A stretch of 19,600 bases of DNA. Origin: JAKOWB01 sp038363005 (GTDB taxonomy: Bacteria; Pseudomonadota; Alphaproteobacteria; Kiloniellales; JACOMY01). The translations under genes and the position numbers were made by a program. The stretch covers positions 1 to 19,600 of the forward strand of contig JBBQBI010000042.1 of assembly GCA_038363005.1 (NCBI GenBank). The letters run 5' to 3'. Below are positions 1-6,562 of this stretch, piece by piece. A model generated the notes under the pieces. The model made no database searches. It was not told where the DNA came from and saw only the letters and a program-made list of their open reading frames with translations. Position 1 is the first letter of the stretch, and every line of letters begins with the position of its first letter.

Positions 1-34
1 CGTCCTGCTGCGCCGACGCGCCGAGCGCCGCCTC

Positions 35-976
35 TCAGCCGATCCGGTCCCGAAAGAACGCGATCGTCTTGTCGAGCCCTTCCTCTAGCCCGACAACCGG
101 CTCCCAGCCAAGGATGTCGCGGGCGCGCCCGATGTCGGGGCAGCGGCGGCGCGGGTCGTCCTGCGGCAATGGCCGGTACTCGATGCGGGAGGCCGATCCG
201 GTCTTCGCGATGACGAGCTCGGCAATCTCCCTGATGCTGCATTCGCGCGGATTGCCGATGTTGATCGGCCCGGTCACCTCCTTCGGAGTCCCCATCATCG
301 TGATCATCGCCCCGACGAGGTCGTCGACGAAGCAGAAGGAGCGGGTTTGCGAGCCATCGCCGTAAACCGTGATCGGCTCGCCCTTGAGCGCCTGGACGAT
401 GAAGTTCGACACCACGCGCCCGTCGTTCTCGTGCATGCGCGGGCCATAGGTGTTGAAGATCCGCACGATCTTGATCGGCAGGTCGTGCTGGCGCTGGTAG
501 TCGAAGAACAGCGTCTCGGCGCAGCGCTTGCCCTCGTCGTAGCAGGCCCGCGGCCCGATCGGATTGACGTTGCCGCGATAGTCCTCGGTCTGCGGGTGCA
601 CCGTGGGGTCGCCATAGACCTCGCTGGTGGAGGCTTGCAGGATCTTCGCCCCGGTCCGCTTGGCCAGCCCCAGCATGTTGATGGCGCCGTGCACCGAGGT
701 CTTGGTGGTCTGCACCGGATCGTACTGGTAGTGGATCGGCGAAGCCGGGCAGGCGAGGTTGTAAATCTCGTCGACCTCGACATAGAGCGGGAAGGTGACG
801 TCGTGGCGGATCAGCTCGAACCGCGGCGTGCCCATCAGGTGGGCGATGTTGTCCTTGGTGCCGGTGTAGAAATTGTCGACACAGAGCACGTCGTCGCCCC
901 GCGCCACCAGACGCTCGCAGAGGTGCGAGCCTAGGAAGCCAGCGCCTCCGGTCACCAGAATACGACGGCGTTGCAT
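35..976 (-). CDS. uxs: UDP-glucuronic acid decarboxylase (UDP-xylose synthase), extended SDR family
   Basis: This 313-residue cytoplasmic enzyme should convert UDP-glucuronate to UDP-xylose and CO2 through an NAD-bound 4-keto intermediate. Seen: an N-terminal Rossmann motif GGAGFLG at residues 10-16, the catalytic STSEVYGDP stretch at about 116-124, the YDEGK (YxxxK) catalytic pair at 146-150, and RIFNTYGPRM, all typical of bacterial UXS proteins. The length is normal for the soluble form. The ATG at 976 follows a purine-rich GGGGG stretch. It lies 82 bp downstream of the nucleotidyltransferase-like gene on the same strand and may have its own promoter in that gap. In context it probably supplies UDP-xylose to the polysaccharide made by neighbouring genes; that link is inferred. 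A related epimerase/dehydratase is the alternative, but the decarboxylase motifs fit best. Confidence 0.93.
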   Translation of the reverse strand: MQRRRILVTGGAGFLGSHLCERLVARGDDVLCVDNFYTGTKDNIAHLMGTPRFELIRHDVTFPLYVEVDEIYNLACPASPIHYQYDPVQTTKTSVHGAINMLGLAKRTGAKILQASTSEVYGDPTVHPQTEDYRGNVNPIGPRACYDEGKRCAETLFFDYQRQHDLPIKIVRIFNTYGPRMHENDGRVVSNFIVQALKGEPITVYGDGSQTRSFCFVDDLVGAMITMMGTPKEVTGPINIGNPRECSIREIAELVIAKTGSASRIEYRPLPQDDPRRRCPDIGRARDILGWEPVVGLEEGLDKTIAFFRDRIG

Positions 977-1008
977 ACTGCCCCCAACAGCACTTCTACC
1001 CCGGTCTC

Positions 1009-1035
1009 ACTATAGCGCAATAGCCGGTAACGCAA
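1009..1035 (-). promoter_or_regulatory. possible promoter upstream of the UDP-xylose synthase gene
   Basis: In the 82-bp gap before the decarboxylase gene, the minus strand reads TTGCGT (1035-1030), then 15 nt, then TATAGT (1014-1009). Both hexamers resemble sigma-70 boxes, but the spacer is shorter than the usual 16-18. The gene could equally be co-transcribed with the two genes upstream. Confidence 0.3.
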
Positions 1036-1058
1036 TTGCCAGCCGTCGGTGGCAGCCT

Positions 1059-2117
1059 TCAGCGACGCGGGCCTGGCCGCAGCAGGCCCCGTAGGCGGTG
1101 CGCATTGCGGCCCAGGGCGACACGCCAGTCGGCCGCCAAGGCGAATTCGCGGCGCAGCAGTGCCAGGCCCCCGGGCGCGGTGAAGCGAAGCTCTCGCAAG
1201 TCAGCCAGCAGCCGTTCAAAGGTTGGGCCGGCCGGCGCCTCGGGCCAGCCGGGCAGCGGCCGGCCCAGGCGCCGCAGCAGGCCACAGAGCGTGTCCAGCG
1301 GCCGGCCGAGCTGGCTGGCCCGGGCACGCGCCGTCAGTGCCGCGGGGTCGGGTGCGTGGCGCTGCAGCAGCCGGGCGGCGTCGATCAGCTTGCGGACGGC
1401 AAAGGGGCCGAACTTGTCCTTGCCCAGGTTGCTCACTAGCAGCAGCAGCGAATCGGCCGGCCGCGGTGCCCGCAGCAGCAAGCCTTCGCAAGCGAAGGTC
1501 TCGGCGCTGGCAAAGAGCGCCGCCGTGGGCAGCGCCCGCTCCAGCGGCCACTCGTCGGCGGCGCGGTGCAGGTCAAGCTGCGTCGCGCCGTCTGGCGACA
1601 GCAGCGGCGCGGCGCTGGCACGGGTGATGGATCCCCAGGCCGGCAGGCGGGACTGTCCGACGCGCCAGCCGGCGCGCTGCAGCAGTGCCAGCGCCGCGGG
1701 CCAGTCGGCCGGCCGCAACAGCAGGTCGAGGTCCTCACCGATGCGGTCGAGCGGATCGTCATAGAGCCGGTGGGCGAAATCGAAGCCCTTCAGGACCACG
1801 CCTTCGATGTTGTCCGCCGCCAGCAGGCGCAGCGCTGCCAACTGGTGGTGGCGTGCGCGCTTGGCCAACAGCCGGGCCTGTGCCACCTGCTCCGGCGGCA
1901 GCAGCTCCAGGCCCCAGGCCGCCCTCGCCGGTGCCAGCGCGGCGGCAGCCTGCGCCGGTCCGACCAGCTGGGCCAGGCGCTGGGCGAAACCCCGCAGGTC
2001 GGGCAGCGATGCCGCCGGCGGCGTCGCCGGGTCGAGCAGCAGGCGCCAGCCGGCCAGGCCGCTGCCCGGGGCGAGCGTGGTTGCCTCAGGCCTGGAGGAA
2101 GCGCTGCTCATGGCCAT
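1059..2117 (-). CDS. nucleotidyltransferase-fold protein (NTP_transf_5-like) of a polysaccharide locus
   Basis: This 352-residue soluble protein is rich in Ala, Leu and Arg. Seen: VVLKGFDFAHRLY at about 107-119, followed by R125 and EDLDLLLRP at 128-136. This is the pattern of the NTP_transf_5 nucleotidyltransferase family, in which the DxD acidic pair would bind metal. That family is known from exopolysaccharide and peptide-modification loci, but its substrate is generally unknown. The first ATG (2117) lies inside the end of the phosphatase gene, giving a 32-bp out-of-frame overlap; a second ATG at 2111 is equally possible. The overlap points to translational coupling. The C-terminal half is arginine-rich and I recognise no second domain in it. 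A role in modifying a sugar nucleotide or a protein of the export machinery is a guess from context. Confidence 0.75.
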   Translation of the reverse strand: MAMSSASSRPEATTLAPGSGLAGWRLLLDPATPPAASLPDLRGFAQRLAQLVGPAQAAAALAPARAAWGLELLPPEQVAQARLLAKRARHHQLAALRLLAADNIEGVVLKGFDFAHRLYDDPLDRIGEDLDLLLRPADWPAALALLQRAGWRVGQSRLPAWGSITRASAAPLLSPDGATQLDLHRAADEWPLERALPTAALFASAETFACEGLLLRAPRPADSLLLLVSNLGKDKFGPFAVRKLIDAARLLQRHAPDPAALTARARASQLGRPLDTLCGLLRRLGRPLPGWPEAPAGPTFERLLADLRELRFTAPGGLALLRREFALAADWRVALGRNAHRLRGLLRPGPRR

Positions 2118-2847
2118 CCAGGACCACGGCGGTCAGTTGCCCGCCATAGCAGGCGCCGGTGTCGATGCCGATGCGATTGGCGCGCCGCTCCGGCGCGCCA
2201 ACCGGCGTGTGGCCATGCACCACGACCTTGCCGTGGCTGGCACGCGACGCCAGGAAGGGATCGCGGATCCACATCAGGTCTTCGTCGACCTGTGCTTCCA
2301 AGGCTACACCGGGCCGGATGCCGGCATGGCAGAAGTAGTAGTCGCCCTCGACGTGATGCAGCTGCAGCGCCGCCAGGAAATCGCGGTGCGGCCCTGGCAG
2401 GGCCTCGCGCAGCGCCTGCTGCAGCCAGCCCAGCAGGTCGTCGCTGCCGTCCGGCGGCGCCGTCGGCTCGATGCCATAGGAACGGCAGGTGGCATCGCCA
2501 CCGTTCATCAGCCAGGGCAGGAAGACACTCTTGTCGTCCAGCACCTGCAGCATGAAGTCTTCATGGTTGCCCTTGATGAAGATGCGTTCGAAGCCGTCGG
2601 GCGGCGCCTGAGTCAGCGTCTCCAGCACGGCCTTCGACTCCGGTCCGCGATCGACGTAGTCGCCCAGATAGACCAGCAGTCGGCGCGCCGGTGCACCTGC
2701 GGCATCGGCCAGGATGGCCGTGTGCAGGCGTTCCAGCTGGGCATGGCAGCCGTGGATGTCACCGATCGCATAGATGCGGGTGTCTGGCGGTGCGGCGGGC
2801 GGGTCGGCATCAGCCGCGCGGCGCTGGAAAAGACGCTTCAGGACCAT
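2086..2847 (-). CDS. PPP-family metallophosphoesterase (PrpA-like serine/threonine protein phosphatase)
   Basis: This 253-residue protein carries the complete set of PPP metallophosphatase motifs: GDIHG (29-33), GDYVDRG (62-68), GNHE (93-96), a metal-ligand His in CHAG (174) and HGHT (211-214). These bind two metal ions that activate water to hydrolyse phosphoesters. The length and the GDIHGCHAQLERL start fit bacterial phosphatases of the lambda/PrpA type, which can act on phospho-Ser/Thr and sometimes phospho-Tyr. Diadenosine tetraphosphatase (ApaH) is a weaker alternative. The gene begins a three-gene minus-strand group and is divergent from the sugar-phosphate transferase gene. No dedicated low-molecular-weight tyrosine phosphatase is present here, so this enzyme might counteract the BY-kinase encoded at 6563-8971; that is inference. 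Confidence 0.88.
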   Translation of the reverse strand: MVLKRLFQRRAADADPPAAPPDTRIYAIGDIHGCHAQLERLHTAILADAAGAPARRLLVYLGDYVDRGPESKAVLETLTQAPPDGFERIFIKGNHEDFMLQVLDDKSVFLPWLMNGGDATCRSYGIEPTAPPDGSDDLLGWLQQALREALPGPHRDFLAALQLHHVEGDYYFCHAGIRPGVALEAQVDEDLMWIRDPFLASRASHGKVVVHGHTPVGAPERRANRIGIDTGACYGGQLTAVVLDGHEQRFLQA

Positions 2848-2897
2848 GGCCGCACGCTACGGCATCGGACAGCGGCGGCGCCAGTCGCTCGCCGAGG

Positions 2898-2924
2898 TTG
2901 CCTATACTGCATACGTTATTATGC
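2898..2924. promoter_or_regulatory. AT-rich divergent control region with a small dyad
   Basis: The 129-bp gap between the phosphatase start (2847) and the glycosyl-phosphotransferase start (2977) contains the only AT-rich patch nearby. It holds TATACT (2903-2908) and TATTAT (2917-2922), both close to a -10 box on the plus strand, and an inverted repeat GCATA-N6-TATGC at 2909-2924. No convincing -35 hexamer stands at the right distance. It is a plausible promoter/operator, not a proven one. Confidence 0.35.
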
Positions 2925-2976
2925 TGGTCTAGGCGCTCCATTGCCGGCGCGGCAGAAACTTTAGTATCAATCACTT

Positions 2977-4383
2977 ATGGCGCAAGTCGTGATGCCACGG
3001 GCGACCGACAAAGAAGCTTTTCTGGCGGGGTTATTGCGGTTCGGCGACGGCGCAGTGGCCGGCTTGGCAGGCTACCTTGCCTTTCATCTATGGCTCGGCG
3101 GCTTCGGCCTGCCGTCCTACTATTGGGTGGCGCTGGTGATTGGCGCCCTGCTGACCCTGAACGTCCTGGGCCTGGCCGGCATCTACCGGGTCGATCGGCT
3201 GCGGCGGCCGCTGCGGCGCTTCGCCCGCACGCTGGGTGCCTGGGGCGTGTCGATGGCGATCCTGGCGCTGATCTCGGTACTGGTGAAGACCAGTGACCAG
3301 TACTCCCGCGTCTGGTTCCTGCTCTGGCTGCTGCTGGGCGCCGCCGGACTGTTCCTGCTGCGCCTGGCGGCAGCCATGCTGGTGGCGCGCTGGCGCGAGA
3401 CCGGCGAAGCGTTGCAGCGCGTTGCCATCGTCGGCACGACGGCGCGCGCGCTTGGCCTGGCGGCGCAACTGCAGGAGCGTGAAAGCGGCACCATGATGGT
3501 GGTCGGTCACATCGGCCCGGCGATGGCGGGTGGGTTCGCCGGGCGCCTGCTGGGTGATATCGACGCCTTGCCGCAACTGGTGGCCAGCGAACGTATCGAA
3601 GAGGTCGTGGTGGCGCTGGCGGCCGATGATGCGACCCAGTTCCATCGGCTGGTGCAGTCCTTGCGGCGCCTGCCGATCACCGTGCGCTATGCGCTGGAGC
3701 TGCCCCAGCTGGAGCTGCCGGCGCGCGGTGTCAGCGAACTCGCCGGCCTGCCGATGCTCGACATCTGGCATCGGCCGATGTCCGCGTGGGACCGTTTCGT
3801 GAAGCTGCTGGAGGACCGCCTGCTGGCGGCGCTGTTCCTGCTGTTCGGGCTGCTGCCCATGCTGCTGATCGCCGTGGCGATCAAGCTCGGCAGCCGCGGC
3901 CCAGTGCTGTTTCGCCAGCAGCGCGCAGGCTTCGGCAACAACTCCTTCGAGATGCTGAAGTTCCGCACCATGCGGCAGGCTACTACCAGCGACGATGCCG
4001 AGGTGCCGCAGGCCAAGCGGCACGACCCGCGCGTCACCTGGGTTGGCGCCCTGCTGCGTGCCAGCAGCCTGGACGAGCTGCCGCAACTGATCAACGTGCT
4101 GCGCGGCGACATGTCCCTGGTGGGGCCGCGGCCGCACGCCCTGGCGCACGACCGCTTCTATGCCGGGCTGATCGACGATTACCTGGCGCGGCAGCGGGTC
4201 AAACCGGGCATGACGGGCTGGGCGCAGGTCAACGGTCTGCGTGGCGAGACCGATACGGCGGACAAGATGCGCCGACGCGTGCAATTCGATCTCTATTACA
4301 TCGACAACTGGTCCGTCTTCTTCGACCTTAAGATACTGTTCCTCACCCTGCTTGTGGGCTTCGTCAACCGCAACGCCTATTGA
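2977..4383 (+). CDS. undecaprenyl-phosphate sugar-1-phosphate transferase (WcaJ/GumD-like polyprenyl glycosylphosphotransferase)
   Basis: This 468-residue inner-membrane enzyme transfers a hexose-1-phosphate, most often glucose-1-phosphate in this family, from UDP-sugar to undecaprenyl phosphate, starting the repeat unit. Seen: about four hydrophobic helices in the first 140 residues, a central nucleotide-binding-like domain (VAIVGTTARALGLA, residues about 149-162), a further hydrophobic segment near 285-305, and the C-terminal catalytic bac_transf domain with KFRTM (328-332), SSLDELPQLINVLRGDMSLVG (DELPQ at 366) and RQRVKPGMTGWAQVNG. The length matches the family. The start is uncertain: ATG 2977 or ATG 2992, neither with a strong ribosome site. 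The Wzy-like gene follows after 15 bp, suggesting an operon. The sugar cannot be read from the sequence. Confidence 0.93.
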   Translation: MAQVVMPRATDKEAFLAGLLRFGDGAVAGLAGYLAFHLWLGGFGLPSYYWVALVIGALLTLNVLGLAGIYRVDRLRRPLRRFARTLGAWGVSMAILALISVLVKTSDQYSRVWFLLWLLLGAAGLFLLRLAAAMLVARWRETGEALQRVAIVGTTARALGLAAQLQERESGTMMVVGHIGPAMAGGFAGRLLGDIDALPQLVASERIEEVVVALAADDATQFHRLVQSLRRLPITVRYALELPQLELPARGVSELAGLPMLDIWHRPMSAWDRFVKLLEDRLLAALFLLFGLLPMLLIAVAIKLGSRGPVLFRQQRAGFGNNSFEMLKFRTMRQATTSDDAEVPQAKRHDPRVTWVGALLRASSLDELPQLINVLRGDMSLVGPRPHALAHDRFYAGLIDDYLARQRVKPGMTGWAQVNGLRGETDTADKMRRRVQFDLYYIDNWSVFFDLKILFLTLLVGFVNRNAY

Positions 4384-4398
4384 GCCTCGGCCTCGGGA

Positions 4399-5802
4399 GT
4401 GCCTCTGCGCGTGGAAGCCCTGCTGTTCTGGTGCTTTACCTTGCTGGTCTGCCTCGCGCCGCTGCCGTTCGGCGGCAACGAGCCCTGGGCCTGGAGCCTG
4501 CTGGCCCTGCTGCTGGGCCTGCTGGCGCTGCTCTGGGGCCTAAGTGGACTGGTGTCGCGTGGTCTGGTCACGCTGCGCAGCAGCCGCACGCTGCCCTATG
4601 CCCTGGCCATGCTGCTGCTGACGGCCTGGTTCTTGCTACAGGCGACCAGCTGGACGCCGGCAGTCTGGCACCATCCGGCCTGGGCGGAGACGACGGCGGT
4701 GCTGGGGATCAATCCCAGCGGTGCCCTGTCGCTCACGCCGGACCGGACGCTGACGGCACTGATGCGGCTGCTGAGCTATGGCGCCAGCTTCTGGCTGGCT
4801 TTGCATCTGCTGCGCCGCCGCCGCCACGCGCGGCGCTTTCTGTGGGCCCTGGTGGTGATTGGCGTGGCCTATGCGCTCTATGGGCTGAGCGAGCAGTTGA
4901 GCGGCAGCCGCATGGTGCTCTGGGTGCACAAGTATTCCTATGCCGAGGCGCTCACCAGCAGCTTCATCAACCGCAACTCCTATGCCGCCTATGCCGGGAT
5001 GGGGCTGGTGACCGCCACCGGACTGCTGCTCGACCGGCTGAACCAGATCTGGGTGCCGCGCGACCTGGGGTGGCGCGTGCGCCTGGTCACCGCGATCGAT
5101 GGCCTGGGGCTGGCGGTGTGGCTGCTGGTGGCCGCCTTTCTGCTGCTGCTGACCGCCCTGGTGCTGACCGGCTCGAAGGGCGGCGCGCTGGCCACGCTCG
5201 CCGGCCTGGTCGCGGTGGTCCTGCTGGTGGGACGCCGCCGCGGGCTACGCACGCTGCTGGCGCTCGGCCTCATGCTGGGGCTGGGCGGTCTGGTGGTGTT
5301 GCAGTCCGGCGTGCTGCTGGGTGACCGTTTGGCCGACGTGCAGCTGGGTGAGCGGGAAGGCCAGGGCGACCGCCTGGCGCTCTATGCCCTGGCGTTGCAG
5401 CAGATCGCCGAGCGGCCGCTGGCCGGCAGCGGCCTCGGCAGCTTCGCCGGCGTCTTCCTGGAACAGCGCGGGCCACAGTTCGGCTTGAGCGAGGTGAACC
5501 ATGTGCGGGTGCACAACAGCTACCTGGAGGTTCTGATGGAGGCCGGCCTGCCGGCCGGGCTGCTGCTGCTGGCGCTGCCGGCGATCGCCTTCTTCCTGCA
5601 GCTGCGCGGCCTGTCGCAGCGTGGCGTCGAGCGGCACTTCCCGGCCATCGTCGCCGCCGTCACGGTGCTGCTGGCGGTGCATTCGCTGATGGATTTCAGC
5701 CTGCAGATGCCCGCCATCGCCATCACCTATGCCGCGCTGCTTGGCCTGGGGGTCGCCCAGGCCTATCCGCACCGCACGCCGGCGCCCGCCCCGCTGGTCT
5801 GA
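4399..5802 (+). CDS. O-antigen ligase/Wzy-family polysaccharide polymerase membrane protein
   Basis: This is a 467-residue polytopic membrane protein with roughly ten hydrophobic helices and a larger loop in the C-terminal half. Seen: the Wzy_C-type signature, with LTGSKGGALATLAGL before it and HVRVHNSYLEVLMEAGLPAG (about residues 368-387), where the His-Asn and Glu-Gly positions are typical. The family either polymerises lipid-linked repeat units in the periplasm or ligates finished chains to lipid A. No lipopolysaccharide genes are nearby, and the genes around it encode Wzx/Wzy-pathway export, so polymerase is the more likely role. The start is a GTG at 4399, or an in-frame GTG at 4411 that sits 11 nt behind a GGGAG stretch. 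It is the second gene of the plus-strand pair and converges on the gene ending at 5833, with only 30 bp between and no evident terminator. Confidence 0.87.
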   Translation: MPLRVEALLFWCFTLLVCLAPLPFGGNEPWAWSLLALLLGLLALLWGLSGLVSRGLVTLRSSRTLPYALAMLLLTAWFLLQATSWTPAVWHHPAWAETTAVLGINPSGALSLTPDRTLTALMRLLSYGASFWLALHLLRRRRHARRFLWALVVIGVAYALYGLSEQLSGSRMVLWVHKYSYAEALTSSFINRNSYAAYAGMGLVTATGLLLDRLNQIWVPRDLGWRVRLVTAIDGLGLAVWLLVAAFLLLLTALVLTGSKGGALATLAGLVAVVLLVGRRRGLRTLLALGLMLGLGGLVVLQSGVLLGDRLADVQLGEREGQGDRLALYALALQQIAERPLAGSGLGSFAGVFLEQRGPQFGLSEVNHVRVHNSYLEVLMEAGLPAGLLLLALPAIAFFLQLRGLSQRGVERHFPAIVAAVTVLLAVHSLMDFSLQMPAIAITYAALLGLGVAQAYPHRTPAPAPLV

Positions 5803-5832
5803 TCAACCCGCTGCGCTGCGCCCGGCCCGGCG

Positions 5833-6486
5833 TCAGCTCCCCTGGCGCGCCGCTTCCACCGCCTGCAGCAGCGCCGGCTGGGCCACAAGGATATCCTGTA
5901 CCACGCGCCACAGTGACGGCGAGGGCACCGCCGCGGCCAGCGCCTTGGGATTGAGTTCCGCGGCCAGCAGAAGCTGCTCGGCGGCCAGCGCGCGGCCTTC
6001 TGTGTCGAGCAGCGTCCAGGCGCGCAGCGCCAAACTGGAGCGCAGCAAGGCCAGGCGCGGCTGATAGCGCGCGCGACGCATGGATTCCACCAGTGCGCCG
6101 ACCGAGCGGGACGACACCCCCTCCAGCCGCTCCAGCGCGATCGACATCTGTACCCAGGTGTAGGGCTGCGCCGGGTTGCCGGCCACGGCGCGGCGGGCGG
6201 CGGCCAGCGCGCGCTCCAGGTAGGCGTGCCCGCCCTCGCTGTCGAAGCCGAGCGACTGCGCCAGCAGGTAGTCGAGTGTCGCCAGATCGGCCGCGGCGTT
6301 GGCCTCGTCGTCCCACGCCAGGGCGTCCAGGTAGTCGGCGGCGGCCTGCGCCAGCCGCTGGCCCTCGATCGGATTGCCCTTGATCACGCGCCGCAGGTCG
6401 CCGTCATAGGGCGCGGTCAGCAGGCCCGCTATCAGCCGTGGCGTCGCCATGGCGAGCAGCGTCAGGCCCAGCAGGACACCGACCAA
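5833..6486 (-). CDS. membrane-anchored TPR-like protein of the export operon (VpsP-position protein)
   Basis: I do not recognise this protein by sequence alone. From the only standard start codon available, a TTG at 6486, it has 217 residues: a hydrophobic N-terminal helix (residues 1-23), then an all-helical Ala/Leu-rich periplasmic part with TPR-like stretches (YLERALAAARRAVAGNPAQP near 88-107 and LAAEQLLLAAELNPKA near 173-188). The frame stays open upstream to about 6640 with no ATG, GTG or TTG, and the 28 codons before the TTG encode a basic, coding-like segment (RRD..AAQKRGR..RAQSRR). Translation may therefore begin further upstream at a rare codon. It follows the BY-kinase gene on the same strand and occupies the position of vpsP in Vibrio vps clusters. 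A scaffold role in polymer export is inferred. Confidence 0.7.
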   Translation of the reverse strand: MVGVLLGLTLLAMATPRLIAGLLTAPYDGDLRRVIKGNPIEGQRLAQAAADYLDALAWDDEANAAADLATLDYLLAQSLGFDSEGGHAYLERALAAARRAVAGNPAQPYTWVQMSIALERLEGVSSRSVGALVESMRRARYQPRLALLRSSLALRAWTLLDTEGRALAAEQLLLAAELNPKALAAAVPSPSLWRVVQDILVAQPALLQAVEAARQGS

Positions 6487-6562
6487 CGGCGCCCAGGCGG
6501 CCGGGCGCCGGGACTGGGCCCGCGCGATGCGGCCGCGCTTCTGCGCCGCGGTAGGGTCGCGT

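Noticed and set aside
3088..4284. A 398-codon minus-strand frame opposite the initiating transferase
   Set aside because: The product is a Gln/His/Arg-rich shadow with no motif; the opposite strand has the full catalytic domain.
5803..5832. A terminator between the convergent Wzy-like and TPR-like genes
   Set aside because: The 30-bp gap shows no stable hairpin and no T run.
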